NCBI GenBank assembly: GCA_030748455.1
Contig: JASMLY010000044.1
Coordinates: forward strand, 4,337 to 68,336
Direction of reading: 5' to 3'
Source of the DNA: Phycisphaerales bacterium
GTDB taxonomy: Bacteria; Planctomycetota; Phycisphaerae; Phycisphaerales; SM1A02
DNA: 64,000 nucleotides
The notes under the pieces were generated by a model. It was given only the letters and a program-made list of their open reading frames with translations. It made no database searches and was not told the origin of the DNA. This document shows, in pieces, positions 15,997-24,970 of the stretch. Within the stretch, counting starts at the first letter, position 1. The number at the start of each line of letters is the position of its first letter. The position numbers and the translations under genes are program-made.

Positions 15997-17361
15997 ATGA
16001 CAAAGCCTAAACTCGACCTCGAGATTTTCGACACCGACAAAACCTTCTCAGACATAGGACTCAACGATGCGTTACTGAAATCCATCAGTAAAGCGGGCTT
16101 TGACCACCCAACTGTTATTCAGTCGAATTTGATTCCACTCGCATTATCAGGTGCAGATATTCTCGGTCAATCAAGAACTGGTTCAGGTAAAACTGCAGCA
16201 TTTGGGTTGCCCACCCTACACCTCCTCAATGAATCTGATGCGTTCGGGTCGCTTATTCTTGTTCCCACCCGTGAACTCGCCATACAAGTGTGCCATGAAC
16301 TTCGTGAGCTTGGGCGCTTCACAAAATTACACCCTGTTCCAATTTATGGTGGACAAAAGATTAACACCCAAATTGAAAAACTCAAAGCCAATCCTCAAAT
16401 TATCGTTGGCACCCCTGGTAGAGTGATGGACCTCCATCAACGTGGGCATCTTCCCTACAGTAAAATTAAGCTTGCAATTCTTGATGAAGTAGATCGAATG
16501 CTTGATATTGGTTTCAGAGATGACATTCGAAAAATCCTTGGTGGACTCAAACAAAAGCATCAAACGATTTTCGTCTCTGCTACGATTTCAGACGAAATTC
16601 GTCGGTTGTCCAAAAAATATATGGTTCAACCGAAATACCTTGATGTAACTTCCTCTTCAGGCAGTTTGACTGTCACGCAAGTACACCAAGAATATCTTCC
16701 TGTACAACCATGGGATAAACAGCGGCTACTCCATCACCTTCTTAGACATGAAGAAGCTGTGATGACACTCATTTTTTGTAAAACCAAAGCAACCGTGGAT
16801 AAACTTACGCTTTTTCTTAAGAAGAAAGACATTGAAGCTGCATCGATTCATGGAGATCTTGCACAAAATAAGCGAAACGCTGTGATGCAAAAGTTACGCA
16901 ATGGAAAACTCAGCGTTCTGATCGCATCTGATCTCGCTTCAAGAGGAATAGATGTGGACAACATTACACATGTCATCAACTATGACGTCCCTGAAGATCC
17001 TGAAGTTTATGTTCACCGAATTGGTCGAACAGCTCGAGCTGGCAGAGGAGGGATTGCGTGGATGTTTGTCACCCCAGAGCAAGGACAACTTCTCACACAA
17101 ATTGAAGCATTAACGAATGTCGAGATTCCAATCAAGGAATACCCAGATTTTAAACCCGGTTCTGTTCCAGATAAAGTTCGCAAACAACAAAGAGCTGAAG
17201 AAAAGAGAATTGAAGATGTTAGAGAAGAGAAAAATCCAGCGAAGTTAAGCCTTCCAGATGAACAAAAGAGTCAAGACGAAACAAGCTTCCCAGGAGGTAT
17301 TGTTCCAAAACAACTACCAAATAAACGACTCGGAGGAAGAACTAGAACGAGAAGGCGATGA
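15997..17361 (+). CDS. DEAD-box family RNA helicase (motif II DEVD)
   Basis: 454 residues. The two RecA-like domains carry the Q motif (FSDIGLNDALLKSISKAGF...VIQ, 17-42), motif I SRTGSGKT (59-66), Ia PTRELA, Ib TPGR, motif II DEVD (163-166), III SAT (194-196), and HRIGRTARAGRGG for motif VI. Motif II has Val instead of Ala; DExD variation is tolerated, so ATPase activity is expected. The C-terminal 75 residues are Lys/Glu/Arg-rich and end RTRTRRR, a likely RNA-binding tail. It would remodel rRNA or mRNA structure. Its stop overlaps the psuG start by four bases (ATGA), implying co-translation. Confidence 0.93.
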   Translation: MTKPKLDLEIFDTDKTFSDIGLNDALLKSISKAGFDHPTVIQSNLIPLALSGADILGQSRTGSGKTAAFGLPTLHLLNESDAFGSLILVPTRELAIQVCHELRELGRFTKLHPVPIYGGQKINTQIEKLKANPQIIVGTPGRVMDLHQRGHLPYSKIKLAILDEVDRMLDIGFRDDIRKILGGLKQKHQTIFVSATISDEIRRLSKKYMVQPKYLDVTSSSGSLTVTQVHQEYLPVQPWDKQRLLHHLLRHEEAVMTLIFCKTKATVDKLTLFLKKKDIEAASIHGDLAQNKRNAVMQKLRNGKLSVLIASDLASRGIDVDNITHVINYDVPEDPEVYVHRIGRTARAGRGGIAWMFVTPEQGQLLTQIEALTNVEIPIKEYPDFKPGSVPDKVRKQQRAEEKRIEDVREEKNPAKLSLPDEQKSQDETSFPGGIVPKQLPNKRLGGRTRTRRR

Positions 17362-18356
17362 GTGTATTCATAGCAGATGAAATTCGCACTGCCTTGCAGT
17401 CTAATGGACCAGTCGTTGCACTCGAGACTGCAGTTCTTACGAAAGGGCTTCCTCATACGTCGTGGAGTGACGTGTTTGGCGAAAGACCCCAATTGATCGA
17501 TGCGGGAATTCCGATCAACCTTGCTGCTGCAAAGGCGATCTCACTTGCCGTTAAAACTGCAGGTGGGATCCCCGCTTGGATCGCTGTGATTGACGGCTCC
17601 CTTAGAATAGGGCTTTCAAATCAAGAAATTGAAACTCTTGCTCTAGATCACGACGCGGGTAAAGTTTCATTAGCCACAATTGCTTCAGATATTGCACTAA
17701 AAAAGAGTGCAGGGACGACAGTCGCAACAACGCTTCAAGCTTGTGAACTGATACGAAAACAACACAATCATTCCATTCGTGTATTCGCTACTGGTGGCAT
17801 CGGAGGTATCCACCGGAACTGGTCCACAACCTTTGACATTTCAGCGGATTTGCGTGCGCTTGCAACAACTCCTGTTTGCGTTGTCGCAAGTGGTGCAAAA
17901 TCTATTCTTGATGTTCGTGCTACGGTTGAATCACTTGAAACGCTCGGGGTACCAATCTTGGGACTTGGGATTGACCGGTTTCCATGCTTTGTTGAGAGTA
18001 GTTCTGATCAAGATCCAACGATTACTGCAGTTGATTCACCACAAGGTGTCGTTGACATTTGTGATCTTCACTGGAACCAACTGAACGCAAGTTCTTCTGT
18101 ATTAGCAGCTTGCCAAGTTCCAGATGACGTTGCCCTTGATCGAGGCACGCTCGAAAAGGTCATTGAGGAGACCGATAGATCATGGCAAGCATCGGGAGAC
18201 GTGGGTGCAACAAGAACGCCTGCACTCCTTGACGCCGTCGCTCGTCACACGAAGGGTACATCACTCGTTGCGAACCTCGCACTCCTCTGCAACAACGCTG
18301 CACTTGCAGCGGAGATTGCAGTTGAGATGTCCAAGAGGAGTACTTCTAGTCTATAA
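17358..18356 (+). CDS. psuG: Pseudouridine-5'-phosphate glycosidase
   Basis: 332 residues of the PsuG/IndA family, which splits pseudouridine 5'-phosphate into uracil and ribose 5-phosphate. Seen: ALETAVLTKGLPHT near the start, AGGIPAWIAVIDG, FATGGIGGIHR (metal/phosphate region) and CVVASGAKSILDV. No pseudouridine kinase (psuK) is adjacent. The ATGA overlap with the upstream helicase links an RNA helicase to pseudouridine catabolism in one transcript, consistent with RNA turnover, although that functional link is inference. Confidence 0.92.
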   Translation: MSVFIADEIRTALQSNGPVVALETAVLTKGLPHTSWSDVFGERPQLIDAGIPINLAAAKAISLAVKTAGGIPAWIAVIDGSLRIGLSNQEIETLALDHDAGKVSLATIASDIALKKSAGTTVATTLQACELIRKQHNHSIRVFATGGIGGIHRNWSTTFDISADLRALATTPVCVVASGAKSILDVRATVESLETLGVPILGLGIDRFPCFVESSSDQDPTITAVDSPQGVVDICDLHWNQLNASSSVLAACQVPDDVALDRGTLEKVIEETDRSWQASGDVGATRTPALLDAVARHTKGTSLVANLALLCNNAALAAEIAVEMSKRSTSSL

Positions 18357-18458
18357 TGTTGGGCATGAATTCGTGCTGTTCCCTTTTTGGAAACGAGTAC
18401 GACGTTCACAGAGTATGGATCTAGGGGGAGTCAGGGGTTGGGGAAAAGGTAGTACTAC

Positions 18459-19601
18459 GTGACAGAAGTTCAAAAAGAAACAATCGTTGGTTTACTTGAT
18501 TGGGAAACCCCACATGAAGGGCGACTGCGCCAATGGGAAAATGGACCTGTGCTTGCTGAATCCGATCCGTTTGTACCGCTTAAATTAAAAGAAAAATACA
18601 TGTTACGTGAGGGGCAGATGCTCACAACTTCTGTCATTCAGAAAAAATCGAAAAACAAAGGGAAGGATGGCGTTCGAAACGTACGCCCAGTCGTTTGGGA
18701 AATTTTAGAAATTGACGGCATCGATCCTGAAACATATGCGAAAAGAACACCGTTTGAAGAAATGACGGTCATCGACCCACAGCCCCGCATGACACTTGAA
18801 CATCGTGGGTGTGCTCCCGCGTGTCGATTGATCGATCTCTTTTGCCCAATTGGGTTCGGTACACGCGGGCTCATTGTTGCGCCACCGAAGGCTGGAAAAA
18901 CTGTTCTCTTGCAGAATATTGCTTCAGGAATTCACCACAACCATCCTGAAGTCGAACTCGTTGCGTTACTGATTGATGAACGACCCGAGGAAGTGACTGA
19001 ATTCAAGCGAACTGTTCCCGCTGAAGTTCTTGCATCTTCGAACGACCAGAACGTTGATGAACATATCGAACTTGGGATGATGGCAATTGATCGTGCGAAG
19101 AGAAAGTTGGAAGCTGGAAACGATGTGGTCGTACTTCTTGATTCGTTAACTCGATTGGGTCGTGCCTTCAATAATTCTAAAAAGTATGCAAGTAGTGGAC
19201 GAACCATGTCGGGTGGGCTTGACGCAAAAGCGCTTGATATACCAAAGCAACTGTTTGGTGGCGCGCGAAATGTTGAACAGGAAGGATCACTGACTATTAT
19301 CGCAAGTTGCCTTGTAGACACGGGGTCAAGAGCAGACCAAATCATCTTTGAAGAATTCAAAGGGACTGGAAACATGGAGTTGATTTTGGATCGTTCAATT
19401 TCTGAACAACGGCTGTTCCCCGCAATCAATTTGGCTGCATCTGGCACTCGAAAGGAAGACCTTTTGTTAACTCCAGAGGAATTTAAAACAGTCACTGCTT
19501 TGAGGCGACGATTACTCAACATGAAACCTCCAACGCAAATTCAACAACTCCTCAGTGCACTTGAACGGTTTCCAACGAATGAAGATCTCGTCGGTGGCTA
19601 G
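18459..19601 (+). CDS. rho: Transcription termination factor Rho, short N-terminus
   Basis: 380 residues from a GTG start. An in-frame TAG at 18450-18452 rules out a longer N-terminus. The ATPase core is fully typical: Walker A APPKAGKT (about 142-149), LIDERPEEVTEFKR, LLDSLTRLGRAFN, the Q-loop/R-loop region and EFKGTGNMELILDR. The N-terminal helix bundle is missing. The OB-fold cold-shock part lacks the usual GFGFLR RNP1 motif (it begins GLLDWETPHEGRLRQWENG), so primary RNA recognition may differ from E. coli Rho. An AAGGT box precedes the start. It is a hexameric RNA translocase ending transcription. Confidence 0.95.
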   Translation: MTEVQKETIVGLLDWETPHEGRLRQWENGPVLAESDPFVPLKLKEKYMLREGQMLTTSVIQKKSKNKGKDGVRNVRPVVWEILEIDGIDPETYAKRTPFEEMTVIDPQPRMTLEHRGCAPACRLIDLFCPIGFGTRGLIVAPPKAGKTVLLQNIASGIHHNHPEVELVALLIDERPEEVTEFKRTVPAEVLASSNDQNVDEHIELGMMAIDRAKRKLEAGNDVVVLLDSLTRLGRAFNNSKKYASSGRTMSGGLDAKALDIPKQLFGGARNVEQEGSLTIIASCLVDTGSRADQIIFEEFKGTGNMELILDRSISEQRLFPAINLAASGTRKEDLLLTPEEFKTVTALRRRLLNMKPPTQIQQLLSALERFPTNEDLVGG

Positions 19602-19629
19602 TCGGGTTCGTGGATAGTACAGTACCCTT

Positions 19630-21063
19630 ATGGAAAAACAAATTGATCCTCGGCTTACTTCTGCGATGCACGCACTTGCAGGTGGCCAAGTGGAACAAGC
19701 TGAATTTCTGTGTCGGTCTGTGTTACAGGAACGCAAACGAGACGATCTAGCAATGGCCCTCCTTGCTCAAGTTTGCAACCATTTAGGTAAATACGATGAA
19801 GCAATTGAACTGATCAAAAACGCGATTGCTAAAAATGGAAAACGAGCTGACTACCATGGTTTGTTAGCTGACATGCTCACTGTCCGAGGGGAGTTCCGAG
19901 CCGCAATCGGTGCATACGATAAAGCATTAAAATTCCAGCCCAATCACCCTGGCGTACTTGCAGGTAAAGCAAATACGTGGCTTCGCCTTAGCGAGCCAGA
20001 AAAAGCAATCGCCCTTCTGTCTGGAGCGATGAAAAGCGGCAAAGAAGATCTTACAGTTGCAACTGTATATGCAAAAGCATTGATTGCTTCTGGAAAACCT
20101 GAAGAAGCAGCCTCAGCACTTCTTGTTCACGTACCTGCTGAACGAGAACCGATCGAAACGAGACGGATGCTCTATTTTGTACTTGGCAAGGCTATGGAAA
20201 AAGCAGGAGAATACCAAAGCGCATTCGAAGCATATACGCAGGGTAACAAGCTCACGAGAGATTCCTTTGATTTTGAAGAGTGGAACGCAAAACTCAACGA
20301 TATCAAACTCGCATTTCCGGTTGGTCAAGTGGATGCAACCGTTGCCTCTTCACATACAGACGGTTCAAGAGTGTTCATTGTTGGCATGCTTCGAAGTGGT
20401 TCAACACTCACCGAGCAAATCATTGATGCACACCCTGATGGAGTTGGGCTTGGCGAAATCGAAGTGTTTCCAAATATACTCCAGCACTATTGCAACGAAG
20501 AATCATTTTCTTCATTCTGGAAAAAGATCGACCAACACACACTCGATGCAATCGCGCAAGAATACCTTGAAGCGACGAAATCGAATGCAAAAATAGTAAC
20601 CGACAAACAACTGAGTAATTTTCAGTCCGTAGGGGCAATTTTGTCTGCTCTACCAAATGCAAAAATTATTCATTGCAAACGGAACCCGTTGTCTTTGGGT
20701 CTCTCCTGTTTTGCACAGAAGTTTCCTCCACACACAAATGCATGGGCGAACGATTTGGTCGATATCGGAAGGTACTACAACGGGTACGACACGTTGATGC
20801 ACCATTGGAAAGAGTTGTTTGGTAATCGAATTCTCGATGTGCAATACGAAACACTCGTCCATCATCAAGAAGAGGAAACTAGAAGAATCCTTGATTTTTG
20901 TGAGCTCCCCTTTCACGATCGATGCATGCGATTCTGGGAAACTCGGCGGACGGTTCTTACATTAAGTCAAGATCAAGTCAATCAACCACTATATGCTTCA
21001 GCTGTAGATCGGCACGAGCGGTTTGGCGAACTTCTTGCCCCACTGCGAAATACGCTGCAATAA
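19630..21063 (+). CDS. TPR-sulfotransferase
   Basis: 477 residues. TPR units fill about 1-200 (motifs AALGQ/YDEAIELIKNA, FRAAIGAYDKALKFQPNHPGV). They are followed by a sulfotransferase domain with the PAPS loop GMLRSGSTLTEQI near residue 250 and a 3'-phosphate region KIIHCKRNPLSLGLSCFAQ near 350. TPR-sulfotransferase fusions are widespread in planctomycetes and proteobacteria, and their substrates are mostly unknown. It lies 28 bases after rho and may be read through from it. Along with the 2300-3118 gene it is a second consumer of PAPS in this window. Confidence 0.88.
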   Translation: MEKQIDPRLTSAMHALAGGQVEQAEFLCRSVLQERKRDDLAMALLAQVCNHLGKYDEAIELIKNAIAKNGKRADYHGLLADMLTVRGEFRAAIGAYDKALKFQPNHPGVLAGKANTWLRLSEPEKAIALLSGAMKSGKEDLTVATVYAKALIASGKPEEAASALLVHVPAEREPIETRRMLYFVLGKAMEKAGEYQSAFEAYTQGNKLTRDSFDFEEWNAKLNDIKLAFPVGQVDATVASSHTDGSRVFIVGMLRSGSTLTEQIIDAHPDGVGLGEIEVFPNILQHYCNEESFSSFWKKIDQHTLDAIAQEYLEATKSNAKIVTDKQLSNFQSVGAILSALPNAKIIHCKRNPLSLGLSCFAQKFPPHTNAWANDLVDIGRYYNGYDTLMHHWKELFGNRILDVQYETLVHHQEEETRRILDFCELPFHDRCMRFWETRRTVLTLSQDQVNQPLYASAVDRHERFGELLAPLRNTLQ

Positions 21064-21094
21064 AAAAAACGCCGCTACAAAAGTAGCGGCGTTT
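21062..21094. terminator. Bidirectional Rho-independent terminator
   Basis: Twelve-bp stem AAACGCCGCTAC / GTAGCGGCGTTT (21067-21078 with 21083-21094) with an AAAA loop between the convergent TPR-sulfotransferase and PEP-CTERM genes. The eight A at 21062-21069 become eight U on the minus transcript, so it is strongest for the PEP-CTERM gene and weaker for the + strand. Confidence 0.85.
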
Positions 21095-21154
21095 CGTGAA
21101 GGGTATCCTTCGATATGAACTGTGAGTTTCACAGTTCGCACGTCATATTCGCAA

Positions 21155-21823
21155 TTACTTGCGACGACGACGGCTTGCTACACCAGCAAGACCCAATAGT
21201 GCAATTGCACCTGGAGCTGGAAGAGCAAAGTCAAATGATTGATTTAGTGATTGGAACGTTTCACCTGCAGTATCTTTACCTTGAAGGTTGATAGTGCCAA
21301 ATACGTGTGAACCTGTTCCATACATTGTAAATTGACCAACCATAACGCGAAGGTCTGCACCTGCAGCACCCTGAGCGTCGTCTGGAGTTACGAACCAAGT
21401 ACCGTTATCAGTGTTGATAGCGCCACCAGCTTCAAAATCTGTCCAGTCAATACCAATGTTTAACATTGCATTGTCTACTTGATCTTCAAGACCAATTGTT
21501 ACCCAACTGTCATAGACAAGGTCTGGAGCAAGTGGGTAGAACGCTGGGTTGATACCAGTACTTACTGCATCACCAAAATCTGATTGGAAAAATCCACCAT
21601 CTGAATCAATAGTAAGCACGTTATCAGCGTTGCCGAAAACTGCGTCAAGTCGATCAGCTTCGTTGTCGAAGTCTGCGTAAATACGTGCAGTCCATGTACC
21701 TGCTTGAGCACCGTCACCGACTTGTTCGATCACTTCGTAGCTCAAACCTGTATAGTCTGCCATAGCTGTAGTCGCAAGAAGCGATCCAGCTACGATTGTC
21801 ATTGAAAGCGTTTTGATATTCAT
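21155..21823 (-). CDS. Secreted PEP-CTERM-type anchored protein, function unknown
   Basis: 222 residues: a signal peptide (MNIKTLSMTIVAGSLLATTAMA), a beta-rich acidic body with many Asp/Gly/Asn, and a C-terminal sorting signal LPAPGAIALLGLAGVASRRRRK. The signal consists of a Pro-containing motif, a single hydrophobic helix and an Arg cluster, the short Phycisphaerae form of PEP-CTERM recognised by an exosortase. It is likely an exported surface or extracellular protein. The ATG at 21823 is chosen because AAGGAAGGAAAG lies just upstream; the ATG 24 bases earlier lies in front of that box. It is monocistronic, with a long structured leader. Confidence 0.8.
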   Translation of the reverse strand: MNIKTLSMTIVAGSLLATTAMADYTGLSYEVIEQVGDGAQAGTWTARIYADFDNEADRLDAVFGNADNVLTIDSDGGFFQSDFGDAVSTGINPAFYPLAPDLVYDSWVTIGLEDQVDNAMLNIGIDWTDFEAGGAINTDNGTWFVTPDDAQGAAGADLRVMVGQFTMYGTGSHVFGTINLQGKDTAGETFQSLNQSFDFALPAPGAIALLGLAGVASRRRRK

Positions 21824-21847
21824 GAGCTTTCCTTCCTTTTCATTCAT

Positions 21848-22076
21848 TCCTGTTCTAGATCTAGAAAAAAACGTTAATGTTGGTGGGTGATTGCTTCAGC
21901 TCAGAGCTGACTTGAACGATCGAAGCGCCCATCCATGTTCCCCAACGGGAGAGTTATTCGCATAAAAGCATGGTCGGTTCCCACAACCTTGCCCTGCGGG
22001 CTCACTCGATGAGGTTTGTGCTAGAACACCATGCCTAGCAACAGGTTGAAGATAGCGGAACTTCCCGTTGAGTCAA
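21848..22076 (-). promoter_or_regulatory. Promoter and long hairpin leader of the PEP-CTERM gene
   Basis: The 383-base gap 21824-22206 has no gene. On the minus strand TTGACT (22071-22076) and TATCTT (22049-22054), 16 bases apart, could start a leader of about 220 bases. It would contain a large hairpin (21968-22034): closing stem GCATGGT/ACCATGC, then GTTC/GAAC, CACAA-CCT paired with AGGTTGTG, and an apical GCCC/GGGC. Further downstream is a perfect TCAGCTC-N-GAGCTGA palindrome (21896-21910), either operator or hairpin. No named riboswitch class is recognised. The part 22077-22206 is AT-rich and featureless. Confidence 0.45.
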
Positions 22077-22206
22077 CATATTTACCCATTTTTATGGAAA
22101 TAAATCGCGAAAAAACAGGTCCCATTTGCCTAAATTACCAAAAACATCCTCGATATTCCCAGAACTCACCTGCGAGAAAATTATTCACTCTCTGTGCGTT
22201 TTCTCA

Positions 22207-23757
22207 TCATGGGCAAAGTTGACCCACTAGGAGTAGAGGGGCAGAATCTGTAATCTCGACAGTGACATTTTTTCCAAGGTATGCGTTTGGATCAGCATCG
22301 TGGGGAAGGTCAAACACACAGATCAAATCACCCCGAGTTCGACCTGATAACTGAATCGTTGGCTTTTCCCACTTCAATTCAATTCCTGCATTTTTGGTTG
22401 TTCGAGGGCTCAACCGTTCAACGAACACCTCCACCGCTCGTCCCTTGTAGGAGGCGTGAACGTCTGCACTGATCTCACTCCCAAGAGCGAGCAATGCGTT
22501 AAGTCGTTCACGTTTGATCTCCCGAGAAATGTCATCTTCGAACCTATCGATCGCCACTGTACCGGGTCTTGGTGAGTAATGAAATACAAAGTTATTTTTA
22601 AACCGTACACGATTGAGGAGTTCCCTTGTCGCCTCATAATCAGCATCCGTTTCTGTGGGGAACCCAACGATTAGGTCGCCTGCGATCTCTACATCAGGAA
22701 TAATCGAGCGAGCGCGTTCTATAAATTTGTAATATTCCTCGACTGTATATCCCCTGTTCATCAATTTCAGAATTCTGTTGGATCCAGATTGAGCGGGGAC
22801 ATGCAAATAGTTACAGATCCTAGGGCAATCTCGCATAGTTTCAAGGATGTCATCACCAAAATCTTTTGGATAACTTGTGACAAAACGAAGGCGTTCAATG
22901 GCAGATACTTCATCATGTATTCTGCGCAACAATTTTGCAAATGTCGTCGTGTTCTGGTCATCAGATGTGTCATCAGAGAACGCTTTTACACTCGGACCAA
23001 CCTGTGGAACCTCACGACCATCGACAGAAACTGCCAACCCATGGGAATACCTGTAATGGTTTACTGTTTGACCGAGAAGGGTCACTTCGATCACCCCAGC
23101 ATGGGCAAGTTTTTTACACTCCTCAACAATCGAATCTGGTGATCGGTGTACTTCAGCGCCTCTGGTGTTTGGGACCACGCAGTATGTGCAAAACTTGTTG
23201 CACCCTCGTGTAATACGGACATACGCAGATCGGGTAGATAGATTCGCATCAGGGTCAAACGCCCTTGAAAGGTCAAGTAGCTCAAGATTATCCTCAGCAG
23301 CTGACAAAGGAGCTGTTCGTCTTGAAGTGTTGCCCTGCAATGCTACGCGGTGCGCGGTTGAAACTCGTTCACCAGCAACTGCATTTTGAATAAGCAATGG
23401 CAATTTATCAAGTTCCCCCGGTCCACATAGAAAATCTATCTGAGGATACGATCCAAGAAGTTTCTTGCCTTCTCGTTCCGGCAAGCAGCCCAACATGCCA
23501 ATGACAACTTCCCTTCCCTCCTTTTTTTCGAGACCGAGTTCTCCGATCCTGCTGAGAACTTTGTTTTCTGCTTGCTCGCGAACACTACAAGTATTGAAGA
23601 GCACAATATTGGCTGAGGACCGCTCATTTTGGAACGAATACCCAATGGCAGATAGTTGGCCTGCGATCAGTTCACTATCAAGTTCATTCATTTGGCAACC
23701 GAACGTTTCTAAAAAAATGCTCTTTGTTGCAGGAGGTTGTACGGGAGTATCTTCCAT
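22207..23757 (-). CDS. miaB: tRNA-2-methylthio-N6-dimethylallyladenosine synthase MiaB
   Basis: 516 residues with the methylthiotransferase layout. The N-terminal UPF0004 domain has three cluster cysteines (FGCQMNELDSE, NTCSVREQ, GMLGCLPER). The radical-SAM motif is RGCNKFCTYCVVP (CxxxCxxC), and the C-terminal TRAM domain runs from about residue 440. It adds a methylthio group to i6A37 of tRNAs reading UNN codons. An internal Asp/Ser-rich insertion (SDDTSDDQNTTTF) is unusual but lies in a loop. It is divergent from ftsW with a 28-base gap. A second, MtaB-type methylthiotransferase begins at the right edge of the window. Confidence 0.94.
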   Translation of the reverse strand: MEDTPVQPPATKSIFLETFGCQMNELDSELIAGQLSAIGYSFQNERSSANIVLFNTCSVREQAENKVLSRIGELGLEKKEGREVVIGMLGCLPEREGKKLLGSYPQIDFLCGPGELDKLPLLIQNAVAGERVSTAHRVALQGNTSRRTAPLSAAEDNLELLDLSRAFDPDANLSTRSAYVRITRGCNKFCTYCVVPNTRGAEVHRSPDSIVEECKKLAHAGVIEVTLLGQTVNHYRYSHGLAVSVDGREVPQVGPSVKAFSDDTSDDQNTTTFAKLLRRIHDEVSAIERLRFVTSYPKDFGDDILETMRDCPRICNYLHVPAQSGSNRILKLMNRGYTVEEYYKFIERARSIIPDVEIAGDLIVGFPTETDADYEATRELLNRVRFKNNFVFHYSPRPGTVAIDRFEDDISREIKRERLNALLALGSEISADVHASYKGRAVEVFVERLSPRTTKNAGIELKWEKPTIQLSGRTRGDLICVFDLPHDADPNAYLGKNVTVEITDSAPLLLVGQLCP

Positions 23758-23785
23758 CTTGAATTGCGTAGTATGACGTAAAATT

Positions 23786-24970
23786 GTGAAGATTGTGCTT
23801 TCCCTAGCGATTGGGTCGATATCTGAGTTGATGAGAGCAGGTCAAGGTGTCGTCATTTTGTCAGTACTGTTATTGATGCTCGGAGTAGTAATGGTGAACT
23901 CCGCTGGCGCGTCAGTCACTAATGCTCCACTGACGCTCAAAGAAATGTTACTCAGTAGACCAGCCATGCTCGCGGTTTTTGCAATCGGTGCCATGTGGCT
24001 CGGAAGTCGGTTTCCGCTGCATCTTTTTCAAACCCGATGGTTTGGAATGTCAATCATTCTTTGGGGTGTGTTGCTTTCTGTGCTGCTCCTGTTGGCAGTG
24101 TACATCCCTGGAATCGGCAGAAGAATCAATGCAGCAAATCGCTGGATTGATCTTGGTGGTTTCGCCTTTCAACCAAGTGAAATCGCAAAGTGGGTACTGG
24201 TTGCAGCGGTCGCTTGGTGGGGAACAAATAGGGCAACAAAAATCACCTCGATCAAAGAGGGATTTTTTCCTGCGGTGCTCGTGCTGAGTGGCATTTGTGG
24301 AATAATTGCAGTCGAAGATTTGGGAACTGCAGTACTCATTTTTGGGGTGGCATGCATCGTATTGTTCGCAGCAGGATGCAAAACATGGCACTTTGTCTCA
24401 CTTCTTCCATTTGGATTGGCGGCGCTTGTGGGACTGATTGTGATGAGCCCATATCGCATCGATCGACTCCGCGCGTTCTTGGATCCTTACGATGATCCTG
24501 GCGATATTGGGTACCACATTGTCCAATCTCTCACTGCAATTTCAAATGGTGGAATCCCAGGGCTAGGGTTGGGGCATGGGGTGTATAAGTTTGGGTACTT
24601 GCCAGAAGATACGACCGACTTCATATTCTCTGTGATTTGTGAAGAACTTGGTGTTGTGGGTGCAGGAGCTGTCATCTGTTTGTACGCAGGTATTCTGATT
24701 TTGAGTTTTTCTATTATTCGACGGTGTAGAGATTCGTTCCTGCAACTTCTTATTCTTGGTATTACAACAACAGTTGGTTTGCAAGCGAGTATGAACATCC
24801 TTGTCGTTACGTCACTCGCACCGACAAAGGGGATCGCCCTGCCGCTTCTTAGTAACGGTGGGACAGGTTGGTTGCTTACTGCATTTTGTATCGGTTTGGT
24901 GAATGCAGTAGACAGATCGACCTGCGCGGAAAATTTAGATTCACAACTTTGGCAACCATCCCATGCCTAA
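23786..24970 (+). CDS. ftsW: SEDS-family peptidoglycan polymerase FtsW
   Basis: 394 residues, ten or so membrane helices, with the SEDS blocks NAANRWIDLGGFAFQPSEIAK, YHIVQSLTAISNGGIPGLGLG and APTKGIALPLLSNGGTGW. The adjacent murG (eight-base overlap) argues for FtsW rather than RodA. It polymerises glycan strands from lipid II at the division septum. The start is a GTG at 23786; an ATG at 23831 (MRAGQGVV) would remove 15 residues and is also plausible. Planctomycetes were long thought to lack FtsW-driven wall synthesis; Phycisphaerae are among those that keep more of the set. Confidence 0.9.
   Translation: MKIVLSLAIGSISELMRAGQGVVILSVLLLMLGVVMVNSAGASVTNAPLTLKEMLLSRPAMLAVFAIGAMWLGSRFPLHLFQTRWFGMSIILWGVLLSVLLLLAVYIPGIGRRINAANRWIDLGGFAFQPSEIAKWVLVAAVAWWGTNRATKITSIKEGFFPAVLVLSGICGIIAVEDLGTAVLIFGVACIVLFAAGCKTWHFVSLLPFGLAALVGLIVMSPYRIDRLRAFLDPYDDPGDIGYHIVQSLTAISNGGIPGLGLGHGVYKFGYLPEDTTDFIFSVICEELGVVGAGAVICLYAGILILSFSIIRRCRDSFLQLLILGITTTVGLQASMNILVVTSLAPTKGIALPLLSNGGTGWLLTAFCIGLVNAVDRSTCAENLDSQLWQPSHA

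Noticed and set aside
18932..19522. 196-codon frame antisense to rho
   Set aside because: Mirror of a highly conserved gene, no domain, no ribosome binding site.
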